A stretch of DNA of 64,000 nt from the NCBI GenBank assembly GCA_032622095.1, contig CP136069.1, positions 154,061,043 to 154,125,042 on the forward strand, written 5' to 3'. This stretch comes from Siphonodentalium dalli (Eukaryota; Mollusca; Scaphopoda; Gadilida; Siphonodentaliidae). The notes under the pieces are model-generated. The model was not told the origin of the DNA. It saw only the letters and a list, made by a program, of their open reading frames with translations, and did not search any database. Both the position numbers and the translations under genes were made by a program. Shown here one piece after another: positions 1 through 11,602 of the stretch. Each line of letters opens with the position of its first letter. Positions within the stretch are counted from its first letter, which is position 1.

Positions 1-345
1 ATTTCCAACCTGACACCCCCCTGAGGTTGAAAAATTTCCAACTGATAGCCAAAATTTAAACCAAAAGTAGGAAAACATGTAAATATTTGTCCAAAAAAAT
101 ACCCCCCCCCCCAATAAATTGTTTGAAAATCAAACTACAAGAACATTTTCAACCTATTGTTGGTGTGAAATTTCCAACTAATGTTGTGTCAGGTATGAAA
201 TTTCCACTGTTGAAAATTTTGACCAAAGTTGGGTGGGATGAGACACCCCCCAAACCACCCCTGTCGCACGTCCCTGTCTGTTCTCCCGAAAACTCGAACA
301 TTATCTGCTTATAATAGACTTGTCTTAGAAATATAATCTGCTTAG

Positions 346-423
346 AATCGCCTCATTTTGAGTCGACAATGTGCTGAAAATAAGAGCGCATTAGTCACAT
401 TATCGACTCATAATGAGGCGATT
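346..423. repeat. Hairpin with 28-bp arms
   Basis: The arm starting AATCGCCTCAT at 346 returns as its reverse complement ending ATGAGGCGATT at 423, with about 26 of 28 positions matching and a loop of about 22 bases. It looks like the core of a small foldback or MITE-type element; no terminal signature was identified. Confidence 0.7.
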
Positions 424-1363
424 GTAACATGATTACGTGCGGACAATGACACAAACAAACCAACTCATGACTTTCCAAGTGTACGCTCTTTAACATGCGT
501 TCTCACTGTGGCCCACGCCATTAAATGAAATAATGAATATGACTCCCATTATATGCTTTTTTCAGAAACAAATTAATCACATTATGTACCTATTTCACAT
601 TATAGGCCGATTATATTCGTATTTCCGCGAGGATATGTTACGTCACAACTAACCTAACACCTTTCCATTATATTTCAACTATATTCGGTCACGTCGCCAT
701 TGTGATTCAAAATGAACAAAAACACTGACATGCCTATAATTATGTGGGACAATGATAAACCTCTATTTGCACTGATAGACCGCGAGCTGGTTTGGTAGCG
801 TGAAACTGCACGAACTGTATGCCATCGCGAATCTCGTATTGCATTCTGCATCATTCAATTAACTTCGCCTTTGACATCTTAATATGCGCGATGCAACATG
901 CAAACTGAGCCACTGGGGACAAATGTGACACTGGGTTTCTTAGATCTGTGAGGTTTCGTCGCCCTGAAGTGCGAAACCGATACATTTTTATGAACAGTGC
1001 TAATGGATTGCTGCGTAAGGAATTACCAGTTAAATGGCTTCCGTACTCATTATGAATGTTTCGTGCATGGGAGTGAAACCCTGAGTGTTACTTGCTGCGT
1101 TTATTAATTAGATGACATTTTTGCCCAGAACGGCTTGTTATCGAACAAGGTGAATATCATCTTACGACATCACCAATCCGAGTAATATTATTTTACGACA
1201 TAAAAAAACAGAGAAATATGGTTTTACATGTCGTAACTCTATTTTACTGATAAATAATGTGTATATATATCGATTTTTGTGACGTCACTCATTTGAAACA
1301 GTTGTCTATATTACACTGTTACTGAGAGGCGATCTAATTAATAAACCAGATATTACTTATTAC

Positions 1364-1405
1364 TTGGTTGGTTTGACATTACAGGCCTGATATCAAACCA
1401 ACCAA
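1364..1405. repeat. Short hairpin
   Basis: TTGGTTGGTTTGA near 1364 is answered by TCAAACCAACCAA ending near 1405, with a loop of about ten bases. It is short but almost perfect. No coding content. Confidence 0.65.
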
Positions 1406-1633
1406 ATATTATCCTCTAAGTAATCCCAAGACATCAACTCGAATCTATTAATAACTTATAAACTGATATAAAAAGAAAATCGAGAAATTCAACTTACAAC
1501 ATGTTTTCACTGCGGCCCGCGTCATTCAAAGGAAAAACGGATATAAGCTCAACATGCATGGGCTTATTGTAGGAAAAAATTAGTCCAATATGTGCCTATG
1601 TGAATATATACGTCCAATATGAACTTATGTGAA

Positions 1634-3310
1634 ATTGTCACACCCACTATGCCATCGCTACTGTGGTGATTGTGTCCGCAGCCAATGAACGAACCCATAC
1701 TCCACGACAACACTAGCATGCAGTGAGCCAACGGCTCAATCTACTGTATGAACCTATTTGCATAAGGACATGTTGTCCACATTGAGAGCAATATTGAAAA
1801 ACCATCTTTTCCACGTAAAACGTCTTGCTATTCGATATAGCCTGGTGATAGCCAATGTCAACACAGATAATGATTGGATCAAACGACAGGAGCTGAGAGC
1901 TGCCAAGGGAAAGAGACATGATCCATCTTAAAAGATACATAATCCCAATTAACGCTCCTAAATTACGGGTGTGACTAAATACCGCCCGGGACCGCCCGAG
2001 ACCGCCCGGGCGCCCCCATGGGCCCGTGGACAATATATTTCGACGTTATAAGGTACCAACATACCACCCGATGGCAACAAAGAGGATTTTAGTATCATTT
2101 CACTCGCTCGCTCATCTCCGTTCGGTGTTATTAACCCCGCAAATGCCGATATTGGCTAAGAGAGACGGGAGAGACCGGGTGTCTTCGTATGGTTTTGGAC
2201 AGTATATTTTGATGATGCACGGTAGTGCAATACCACCGGAGTGTGACATCCAAATGTTGACTCGCTGACCCTTCCACGGCCGATGTTATTAACCCCTCAA
2301 AAACCGGTAAAATACCGTATCAACAATGAGAGCCCGGGAAAGGCTGGGACCACCCGGGCTGCCCATGGGTCCGTGGACACTATATCCCGACGTTATAAGG
2401 TAGCGACATACCACCTAAGGGCAACCTAGAAGATATTACTCGCTCGCTCGTCTCCGGCCGGTGTTACTAACCCCGCAAATGACAGTGGTTAGCATTATTT
2501 TATTGGTAATTAATCGATTCTGATAACTAAAGGGTCTTTTGAAGAAATGTAGTTGTTGGAATATGATGATACGGGGACCATCGAATCGGATTGTGTACGC
2601 GAAAATCGGTATGCGAAAACATCTGACGGCCATATGCATCATCTGATCTTTTACAGCTGCCAACGCCTAACTTTTGAAGTTAATGTTTCTCGATCTAACA
2701 ATCTCTATTCTATGTCGCTTTACAATAACCATGTGGGCATCTTCAAATATGAAAGACATGTGAATGAAATTGAGATAGGTACATATTTATATGTACCTTT
2801 ATATTAGAAAGTTTTGTCAACTATTCAGTACGATAATACATCTGCTCGAAAACTATTGATTCTCCAGCTTGAGGTGAGTTTTAGCATCCACAGGGTAAAT
2901 ATCTACATTTGTATTAGTGACTGACAATGATCGCCCACCGGCGAAATCGGACTGAGTGTCCAGATATCATTAACGAGCTCCTACACAATGACATCATTAT
3001 CAGGAGCCAGCGGCAAAATCTGAGAATGAACCAATGGTTATACAAAAACTTGATTGTATGCAAATCTTTAGTCTCCGTCGACAGGATATACAAGTAATGG
3101 GATATTGCCGGTCGCGCTCTCCTAATTGGTCGCAAATTTAAAGCACATAATACCAATCACATAAGTCAAGATGTGTCATCATCCATGATTGTATCAATTT
3201 CACGCCGATCGCACAAGCCCCGCTTGAGGAGATACATACGAGTCATCATTGGGGAATTTGCAACTAGGCTAGATATTGTGGATTTGGGCAGTATACGGTC
3301 GAGTTATCGT
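1634..3310. repeat. Dispersed repeat, copy 1, split by ~1.28 kb
   Basis: Bases 1634-1750 (starting TTGTCACACCCACTATGCC) and 3030-3310 are diverged but collinear with one continuous stretch, 5127-5525. The intervening part, about 1751-3029, is absent from the second copy, so it is either an insertion here or a deletion there. It contains the tandem repeat at 1975-2485. No frame within looks like a gene. Confidence 0.65.
1975..2485. repeat. Diverged tandem repeat, ~175 bp x 3
   Basis: Three units start near 1975, 2160 and 2330. Shared words include CCCATGGGYCCGTGGACA, GACGTTATAAGGTA, CTCGCTCGCTC and AACCCCGCAAATG. The middle unit is the most decayed. The units are GC-richer than their surroundings. 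Confidence 0.7.
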
Positions 3311-3636
3311 TAAGGAGACTTCGTCGGCTGATATCGATTATACCAACGTGACCACTAGCCGATTCGTATGACTGTCCGATTATCATTTTGCCAGACAGGA
3401 ACACGTCCGCCAATATAGCATTATATGTTAAACGTGGAACATACTAATGTAATTTACACGTGGTGTAGCCATTAATTCCTATATAGATAATCATGAGAAA
3501 CCCTGATGATGACCACGACAATTTGAGTTGTGCAAATCCTGAAACTTTAAAATCACGTATCAACATGGTAGATAATTCATTTCATCGAATATATTTCCCG
3601 AAACGAAACCAACTCTTTCGAATTTGAAGTGTTATT

Positions 3637-3951
3637 TTGTTAAATAGGAACAGCGTCGTAAGTGGTCGGGTTAGGCAGCCAATAACGATTAGTATTCAAT
3701 CTAAGTTAATTAGCCAGTATTTTATATGTGGCGAAGTTGAAACAGTTTCACACTTCTTGCGCTATTGCCCAGTCTTTGGAGCTGGAAGAGACATATGTCT
3801 CAGCAACCTTAATAATTTGCGAACAAAAATACTCTCAGAAGGTTCTAAATCATTTCCCATATTAAAATACATTGAGATATTCGCTAATATTTTTTTAATT
3901 TTTTTTATAAAATTAACTGACATATTCAAGCAACATTATGCACAGACCTGA
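3637..3951 (+). pseudogene. LINE reverse transcriptase C-terminal remnant
   Basis: A 104-codon frame whose residues 31-44 read C-G-E-V-E-T-V-S-H-F-L-R-Y-C. This resembles the C-x-C...H...C knuckle at the end of many jockey/I-type LINE ORF2 proteins (typically CxC, a VETxxHFLxxCP stretch, then a charged helix). The first cysteine of the usual pair is missing. No RT domain precedes it, so it is a 5'-truncated or decayed copy with no expected function. The clade cannot be assigned from so little sequence. Confidence 0.6.
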
Positions 3952-4126
3952 GGTGTATGATCTAGGCTATATGCGGTAAATAATTAAAATTGAAATCAAC
4001 AACTAAAATCCACTAAACAAATTATGTGTAACATCCCAAAGTACCCCTGCCAAAACCTGCTTTGGTTGGAGGGGTGGTACTATCAGGCACACTATCATTA
4101 ATAATAGCTATAATTATTTGATTGAG

Positions 4127-4192
4127 CTATTTACATTCATATACATCGAATGGTACATACTATTTACATTCATATACATCGAATGGTACATA
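4127..4192. repeat. 33-bp direct tandem repeat x 2
   Basis: The unit CTATTTACATTCATATACAT plus CGAATGGTACATA occurs twice in succession without an observed mismatch, so the duplication is recent. Confidence 0.85.
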
Positions 4193-4463
4193 CTATATTT
4201 GTTTGCATGAACGGTTATCATCCAATATTATTTTTGTGTAAAAATTATTGTGGTTTAAAAAATATGTTTAAACTAATCTGAGTTACATGATGTACCACGC
4301 GATTTTAGGATTATATTTGAGTATCCTGAATTAATCGAAGGGGCGGGGTCGTGAAAAACGATTAAGTATCTGAATGCCAAAGAAATATATTCAATCAAAC
4401 AGCGGTCGCCCAGCAGCGAATGTGGGCCGAGTATTCACATATAAGAATGGCTGCGGACACACG

Positions 4464-5165
4464 TACCACAGTAGCTATGGCATATTAGGTGTGACAATTT
4501 ATTATGGTGGAGTTTGGTGTCAATTTGTCGTCACAATTAATATGCCATAGCTAGCCATGTCGCCCGCTGCATTTTCGCACAACGTGTCTTCCAAAGTTCG
4601 TTATAATCAGCCTTTTTCTTGTTTTGGTCCTTGTATATATAGTTCACTTTGTTTATTCCAGATACTTTCTCTCAGCTGTGTTTCCCCAACAGTTCCGACA
4701 CAGCTTCATCGTCCCACAGCATGATACTGTTAGCGGAATGATGCGTAGAACTAAACGTCGCAAAATAAAAAAAACGCAATTGGGGAACTGTTTTAATACG
4801 CATGAAATTAATATAAGTAGATAAACATGCAATGAGATCATATCAATTGGTCCAGTCGACTCGTTGTGCGGAAACTCAGTGGGCAATATGGCTAGCGCTG
4901 TGGCATAGAATTATCACGACAAATTGTCACCAAATTCAATTCAAATTCAAATTGTTTATTCACATAAACCACAATCGTGGTACAAATGGTGAAAAAGAAT
5001 TACAAAAATAAATTAAATTAGCGGCGTCCCTGTAAGACAGGGGTATGTAGGTTGTATATATATAATTACGTAACAAATAGATAAATTCGGCACAATTGAG
5101 TATAACTAACCAAACTCCACCATAATAAATTGTCACACCTACTATGCCATCGCTACTGTGGTGCG
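4464..5165. repeat. Inverted repeat, ~60-bp arms
   Basis: Bases 4464-4533 (ACCACAGTAGCTATGGCATA through GGTGGAGTTTGG) reappear inverted at 5107-5165. A second inner pair (4537-4558 with 4888-4930) also matches inverted. The right side is interrupted by a LINE 3' tail. It behaves like the ends of a foldback or MITE element. Confidence 0.6.
4931..5098 (-). mobile_element. LINE 3' tail, strongly 5'-truncated
   Basis: Read on the minus strand the segment ends GTGAATAAACAATTTGAATT followed by further TTGAA repeats. This form, a polyadenylation-like AATAAA followed by a short tandem repeat, is common at the 3' end of several invertebrate LINE families. No coding part is preserved. It sits inside the inverted repeat at 4464-5165. 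Confidence 0.6.
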
Positions 5166-5525
5166 TGTGTCCGCAGCGCAAATGATCGAACCCCTACTTC
5201 ATGACAACACCAGCATGAAGTGAGCTAATGGCTCAATCGAAGTGTGAACCATGGTTAGACCAAAATTGGTTATATGTAAATCTTTTTCTCCGCTGAAGGG
5301 GTAATAAATAATGGGACTATCGTCGGTTCCGGTGCCATAATTGGTGGCAAATTTAAAGCACGTAATACCAATCAGATGAGTCGAGACGTGTCATCGTGAT
5401 TGTATCAATTTCACGTCAATAGCATACGCACCGCTTGAGGGGATACAGACGAACTGTAATGGGGGAAATTTACTACTAGGCTAGACATTTTGGCTTTTGG
5501 CAAGATACAGTCGAATTATCTTCAG
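5127..5525. repeat. Dispersed repeat, copy 2 (uninterrupted)
   Basis: This stretch matches 1634-1750 followed directly by 3030-3310. Shared words include TCACACC[T/C]ACTATGCCATCG, GCAAATTTAAAGCAC and TGATTGTATCAATTTCACG. It gives the undivided form of the repeat. Confidence 0.65.
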
Positions 5526-5539
5526 CCAGCTCAGATCGA

Positions 5540-5843
5540 TTAACCCTTTACCCAACAAACCGGCCAAAACCGGCCAAATAAAGCTTCAACAGCCTAAAAT
5601 ATCTTCGGTCTGTCTCAATAGAACCATACAAATATGGATATCATTGGAACCGGCTCCTTGACCACATTATAAAAATATTTTTTTAACACTTTTTACCATT
5701 TTTTCTTACATTCTTTAACAATTTTATAATTTGTAATGTGTTAAGCCAATGCATTCTCTTATATATGCGAGGCGACCTATGGTCGACTCGCATATATAAG
5801 AGAATGCATTGGCACAGGGCCCTTCTGTTGGGTAAAGGGTTAA
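5540..5843. mobile_element. piggyBac-like MITE, copy A, one palindrome
   Basis: TTAA flanks both ends. The termini are inverted repeats CCCTTTACCCAACA...TGTTGGGTAAAGGG. TTAA target duplications with CCC-starting termini are the hallmark of the piggyBac superfamily. Inside is a near-perfect 67-bp palindrome at 5746-5812 (CCAATGCATTCTCTTATATA and its mirror). The first palindrome present in the longer copies (29784, 49799, 55327) is missing here. No transposase is encoded. Confidence 0.85.
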
Positions 5844-6235
5844 ATTAAATAAGAAGCAGCTTAATTGAACATACACTTATCTTGTGCCTTAAAATGAATA
5901 TAGTTTTCCAATTATCACACAAATTACACTCTCTACAACTAGAAATATAATATGGGCAGCCAATGATCAACAAAATTCATGATTTGGAATCCGTCACTTT
6001 TATAAATGTATATGATATTCAACAAATAGACTCGCAGGATAATTCATCTATGATGTTCAACTAATATTTTTTCAACTACGATTATAATATTACAACTGTA
6101 CTTAACTGATAAATACCGTAATGGTACTAACTATAGAGTATAGATAACTACCGTAGTGGTACTAACTATAGATAATTCAATATTCCTACACTACAAACTT
6201 TAAACTAGATTCATACAATTGGCATGCATATTCAT
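5844..6235. other. AT-rich spacer with a direct repeat
   Basis: No gene seen. Bases 6110-6177 hold a ~38-bp unit (ACCGTARTGGTACTAACTA) in two imperfect tandem copies. Confidence 0.6.
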
Positions 6236-6430
6236 CTATTATATATTTTGGAACGTCTGCCTGCCTGCCTGTCTGTCTGTGTATTATAGACTCGAAAACT
6301 GCTCGACCGATCCGACTCAAATTTGCTGTGTAGGAACAATATGGGCGGGGCCCATTTTACGTGCGACCGTGTCCTTGACCTTGCTCATACACGCTCATAC
6401 GAGTGAGTCAACTGGAACTTCCGTCACGCA
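6236..6430 (-). mobile_element. Retroelement 3' end with (CAGA)n tail
   Basis: On the minus strand this reads GAGTCGGATCGGTCGAGCAG followed by TTTTCGAGTCTATAA and then a CAGACAGACAGGCAGG tail. The same text occurs on the plus strand at 16670-16735. The combination of a GATCGGTCGAG block and a CAGA microsatellite resembles RTE-type LINE or SINE 3' ends widespread in invertebrates (from general knowledge, not searched). Confidence 0.55.
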
Positions 6431-6964
6431 TACATTTTGGTTATTTGCAGGAACTAAGCTGAACATTTCAAAAGAGCATATCTTCAGCTGTTGAAGAGGA
6501 ATATGGGTAAATTGGTTTATTAATGCAAAGGTGGAATCAAAACAAGTTTCTTATGTTGTTACGTTGTTACAGACAGTCTGGAAATGATGTCAGAATGAGA
6601 AGAGATAGAGTATTTTTAAAAACTATTCCCAGAGCACATGCCTCCGGAAGGGACATCAATTATCATTTACATGTATATCTAAATTATAAACATAACGGCC
6701 TCATCTGTATCTAAAATATATCTTGCTAACTTGTGTTTTATTAGAAGCAACCCTGAAATCTATTAAATCATCCACCAGATTCTCACCATGCTATCAATAC
6801 ATTTCAAATGAGCTTACTCAGTACCAAATCTCCAGTACTATATGTTAGTATTTCCAACGTCTATGAAGAGGCGGTATTCTCCGAACGTTTGTTAACCACC
6901 CACCATTCGACAACTTACTTATTACTTACAAAACCCCCCACCACTCCACCGTTAAATCTTTCCG
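6431..6964. other. No gene seen
   Basis: AT-rich sequence; the short frames here lack any recognisable motif or exon-like structure. Confidence 0.5.
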
Positions 6965-7413
6965 TGGTTATAAGAGATATCCCCGTATCACACACACCCT
7001 TATTTTAAACTCCACCCATAACAAATGCTGTAATATCATAGATTTATGATATGCCTATACATAGTATTCATAAATATTGTATTAATACACCCGTCATACA
7101 CAATTGTTTGTCACCAAATGTTATTGCACTGCGTTGCCATACATACGTTGCTTGCGGGGAGCGGACGTTTTGAGAACTTGTCCTCCAATATCCCAATGTC
7201 TGTATGTCACTATACAAAATAAATATGTTTGAATCGAATCTAAAAAATCAACATGATACCACAGCTTTGTCTTGTGTTTAGCAATATTGATGAGTCTCTT
7301 GCAGACGTAAGTCTAATACTCGCACCCTGTGCAAATCATCCAGACACTACCAGCTCTTATTTGTTTCCACAGACAACGAATAATGTCTTCATGTTATTGT
7401 TATTTTATAATCA

Positions 7414-7527
7414 ATGCCAGACACATGCGTTTTACTCGATGATAATGAGTGCAAAGCGACGATTGCGTTGATGCGTTCTCTTCATATGTGGAACCAACAG
7501 GTCGTGAGTACGGATTGTTGGTGCAGT
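7414..7527 (+). CDS. Possible first coding exon, unit A
   Basis: An ATG opens 38 codons (start MPDTCVLLDD, later ALMRSL) and runs directly into a consensus splice donor, AGT|GTAAGTATC. Composition is protein-like, and by eye the pattern V-L-L-x-D...A-T-I-A-L-M-R-S-L resembles the first strand-helix of ATP-grasp-type ligases; this is weak. No following exon was identified. An overlapping second frame is also open in all three units, with its own GTAAGT donor and TTTCCACAG acceptor about 66 bases apart, so the choice of frame is uncertain. Unit B is identical at protein level; unit C has a stop. Confidence 0.2.
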
Positions 7528-8747
7528 GTAAGTATCATGACCGCGAATCTTTCTGTATTTTAAAGACGTCAAATTAAATATAGTTAGACGGTCGCGGCAT
7601 GCGTATTAACGCAACCAAAGGGAATAGAAACTAGAAAAAACTATTAGTAGTGAAAGTAAGAGAATGGCCCATATATAACAAACAATTGACTGCATGCATG
7701 GTTTATACATACTTCCCATTTTGAACTTCACATGCGACTACTTGATTAAAAAACGAATGCCTACACACCCCAGCGCTGTATATTTGATTAAAAGTGGAAT
7801 GACAACACACTATAGTGTTCGATATTCCGTAGAATATCCAACTGGGATATTTGCCAGACATTGTGTTATGTCACATATAAATAATGAGCCACGGAAGTGC
7901 TTCTGATCGGTGTTTATTACTAATAATATCGACCAAACAAACAAGGTTATGCAACATTTTCCATAAGAAAATCCTTGGTATTGTGTTAATGTTCAGTTAT
8001 ATAGCGAACTCGTCTGGAATTACTTTCAGTCACTCAATATACACTTGTAACAACCGTCTTTGTTGCTAGCAGTTATTTTATTAATACCTTGGGTCTTATC
8101 CGGTCGATATTATTTGTTGCTTAATATATATTATTGTGTATATAGATAGAATGACACAAGTGTGTGAACTACTTATTGCACGAGTTTGTTGTGACGCGAT
8201 GGCAAAAACAAGAATAGGAGGTTCGAGATTTATCTCGCATCACGACAAACGCGTACAATAACGTTATGTTATCTGACTTTCTGCCGACAGTTGACGCATT
8301 TATTGACCAATTTAATTTCCTGAATGTTAAATGTGAATGCAATTATCGTCTTGACGGTGGTTTTCATTATAATTACTGTCGTGTGGAGTTACGCACTCTC
8401 GTGTTGCACATTAATACTAAGAGACAATAGGCTGCTTTCGAATGCATGGCTGTCGTCTTCTTGAATTGGATGTGCATTTACGGAAAGGGATTCTGACATT
8501 GGACTAAATCGATTATCGTTATCGATTTATCAATTGTTCTTTATAAAATCGACATGCTAAATTAAATTAACGCCTGCCCATTGCTTCGTGGTAGACCGCA
8601 GTTCATTGTAGTGGTGGTGATTGATTTCAGTGGTAACTATAGACTCGAGATGTCCAAGAGATATTAGATAGAATTTGTTTTGAAAGCTCAGATGATTGCT
8701 GCGTTTGAAGCATTTTCAGGCTAAGAGCTATAACCATACACATGTAG

Positions 8748-8905
8748 ATATAGAGGATGTCCAATGAATTATGTTGGTATATACGATTTTATGAAACGAG
8801 TTTGATAAATATGATTCACAACGAGTCGTACACGAGTTGTGAATCAAATTTATCAAATGAGTTTCATAAAATCTTAAATTCAAACATAACGAGTTGAAGA
8901 TCGTG
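8748..8905. repeat. Variable-core hairpin, unit A
   Basis: Stem arms lie at about 8785-8822 and 8835-8873 (GATTTTATGAAAC...TTTGATAAAT...GATTCACAAC), with weaker pairing further out. The left end carries ATATAGAGGAT; the right end inverted reads TTTCGTGTGATATA. These termini recur in the hairpins at 18924 and 19845 although the cores differ. Between stem blocks both strands carry GAG (CGAG opposite TGAG) and the tip holds ACGAG twice in the same direction. Confidence 0.8.
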
Positions 8906-10110
8906 TATATCACACGAAAAAAATAGAGCTGTATGCCTTTTTTTTAACAAATCAACATCCTTAAAAGAAACTGCAAATTCCATACGCGTTTAAAGCATTG
9001 GCGGAGACGCTTCACAGACGTAGATGACAGTATTGCACACTGTGTCTGGCGACGGAATATATAATCCCCAAGTTGCCTCTTTGTTTTTGTGTCTATTTTT
9101 GTAAGTGCAATGAAGTTGGACAAGAATTTAACTTTAACGAACAAAGGAAGAATGTTGCATTGTCCGGTGTTGGTGTCATGCGGCGGCTTTTCGAAATAGT
9201 ATTAATCCACCTGAATCAATGTAAAGACTCGACGTGGTGATTTTGTTAGCGCCATCCGTATGAAATGTAGCACGCGCCTATTCATCACTAGTGAGCTACA
9301 AGGACCTATATAATGGCATGTTTAATGATATAATAGGGGTTTCATGTGATATAATACTAAATTACATGATCATGCCCTTATTCCATTCAATAAACCCATT
9401 CTATAAATTGGGATATTAAACGTTCGTTTCATAACAGGAAATAGTGCCAGATGACATTTGACTTCCGGTTTGTTGTATGCTTACATTCAGTACTCAATGT
9501 CTCAAAATACTATGGTTTCCATTATCTTTCCAACAAAACTCTAACGAATGAAAAATTTGAAAAGTTATTTCATTAAATATACGCCATTAAATGCGTGAAA
9601 GAGGCTTGATTTATCCTGATTTATCTGGAGCTATTCCTTTACGCGGACAAACAATGCATAGTTCTGTGAAACGTAAGATATATCCCGGTATCAGACACAC
9701 CCTTCTTCTAAACTCCACCCATACGGAATGCTGTAATATCATAAATGTATGATATACCTATATAGGATTCATACATATTGTTTTAGTAAACCCGTCGTAC
9801 CCATTTGTTTGTCAGTAAATGTTATTGCACTGCGTTGTTGTACATACTTTGCTTGCTGGGAGCGGACGTTATGAGAACTTGTCCTGCAATATCCCAATGT
9901 CTGCATGTCACTATCAAAAATATGTTTGAATCGAATCAAAAAAATCAACATGATAACACAGCTCTGTCTTGTGTTTAACAATATTAATGAGTCTCTTGCA
10001 GACGTAAGTCTAATAATAGCATCCTGTGCAACTAATCCAGACACTACCAGCTCTTATTTGTTTCCACAGCCAACGAATAATGTCTTGACGTTATTGCTAT
10101 TTTATAATCA

Positions 10111-10224
10111 ATGCCAGACACATGCGTTTTACTCGATGACAATGAGTGCAAAGCGACGATTGCGTTGATGCGTTCTCTTCATATGTGGAACCAACAGGTC
10201 GTGAGTACGGATTGTTGGTGCAGT
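10111..10224 (+). CDS. Possible first coding exon, unit B
   Basis: Same 38-codon ATG-to-donor frame as at 7414. The one difference seen between A and B is a synonymous GAT/GAC change, but the units are so alike that this says little about selection. The donor AGT|GTAAGT is intact. No acceptor or next exon could be paired with it. Upstream GTAAGT (10004) and TTTCCACAG (10069) could bound a 66-base intron in an overlapping frame. Confidence 0.2.
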
Positions 10225-11444
10225 GTAAGTATCATGACCGCGAATCTTTCTGTATTTTAAAGACGTCAAATTCAATATAGTTAGACGGTCGCGGCATGCG
10301 TATTAACGCAACCGAAGGGAATAGAAACTAGAAAAAACTATTAGTAGTGAAAGTAAGAGAATGGCCCATGTATAACAAACAATTGACTGCATGGATGGTT
10401 TATACATACTTCCCATTTCGAACTTCACATGCGACTACTTGATTAAAAAACGAATGCCTACACACCCCAGCGTTGTATATTTGATTAAAAGTGGAATGAC
10501 AACACACTATAGTGTCCGATATTCCGTAGAATATCCAACTGGGATATTTGCCAGACATTGTGTTATGTCACATATAAATAATGAGCCACGGAAGTGCTTC
10601 TGATCGGTGTTTATTACTAATAATATCGACCAAACAAACAAGGTTATGCAACATTTTCCATAAGAAAATCCTTGGTATTGTGTTAATGTTCAGTTATATA
10701 GCGAACTCGTCTGGAATTACTTTCAGTCACTCAATATACACTTGTAACAACCGTCTTTGTTGCTAGCAGTTATTTTATTAATACCTTGGGTCTTATCCGG
10801 TCGATAATATTTGTTGCTTAATATATATTATTGTGTATATAGATAGAATGACACAAGTGTGTGAACTACTTATTGCACGAGTTTGTTGTGACGCGATGGC
10901 AAAAACAAGAATAGGAGGTTCGAGATTTATCTCGCATCACGACAAACGCGTACAATAACGTTATGTTATCTGACTTTCTGCCGACAGTTGACGCCTTTAT
11001 TGACCAATTTGATTTCCTGAATGTTAAATGTGAATGCAATTATCGTCTTGACGGTGGTTTTCATTATAATTACTGTCGTGTGGAGTTACGCACTCTCGTG
11101 TTGCACATTAATACTAAGAGACAATAAGCTGCTTTCGAATGCATGGCTGTCGTCTTCTTGAATTGGATGTGCATTTACGGAAAGGGATTCTGACATTGGA
11201 CTAAATCGATTATCGTTATCGATTTTTCAATTGTTCTTTATAAAATCGACATGCTAAATTAAATTAACGCCTGCCCATTGCTTCGTGGTAGACCGCAGTT
11301 CATTGTAGTGGTGGGGATTGATTTCAGTGGTAACTATAGACTCGAGATGTCCAAGAGATATTAGATCGAATTTTTTTTGAAAGCTCAGATGATTGTTGCG
11401 TTTGAAGCATTTTCAGGCTAAGAGCTATAACCATACACATGTAG

Positions 11445-11602
11445 ATATAGAGGATGTCCAATGAATTATGTTGGTATATACGATTTTATGAAACGAGTTT
11501 GATAAATATGATTCACAACGAGTCGTAGACGAGTTGTGAATCAAATTTATCAAATGAGTTTCATAAAATCTTTTATTCAAACATAACGAGTTGAAGATCA
11601 TG
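11445..11602. repeat. Variable-core hairpin, unit B
   Basis: Counterpart of 8748-8905, with the same stem blocks and the same same-strand CGAG and ACGAG motifs at the opposed loops and tip. One tip base differs (GTCGTAGACGAG against GTCGTACACGAG). Confidence 0.8.

Larger units (their letters stand above)
1..1630. other. Non-coding AT-rich sequence
   Basis: No frame of convincing length or composition was seen. The first 250 bases are rich in homopolymer runs (a run of C near 104-112) and in repeated AAATTTCCAAC-like words, suggesting an old decayed repeat. Two hairpins lie inside and are listed separately. Otherwise nothing recognisable. Confidence 0.6.
6965..9672. repeat. Tandem segmental unit A (~2.69 kb)
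   Basis: First of three direct copies. Corresponding positions in the next copy lie about 2,697-2,702 bases further on, and large parts differ by only a few per cent. The unit holds a possible small exon (7414), a ~27-bp-arm hairpin near 8176-8275, a long variable-core hairpin (8748-8905) and a lone AGGGGTTTCATGTGATATA end near 9334. Its borders are placed where similarity to unit B starts and stops, and are approximate. Confidence 0.85.

Noticed and set aside
7694-10603. 70-codon frames at 7694-7906 and 10391-10603 that look conserved
   Set aside because: They are the same position in two nearly identical duplicates; the diverged third unit has indels across the frame.
10915-11127. 70-codon frame in unit B (also 8218-8430 in A) preceded by an AG
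   Set aside because: Its first part forms one arm of a ~27-bp-stem hairpin (ATTGCACGAGTTTGTTGTGA against its mirror), unit C carries an indel that breaks the frame, and A and B are too alike for conservation to mean anything.
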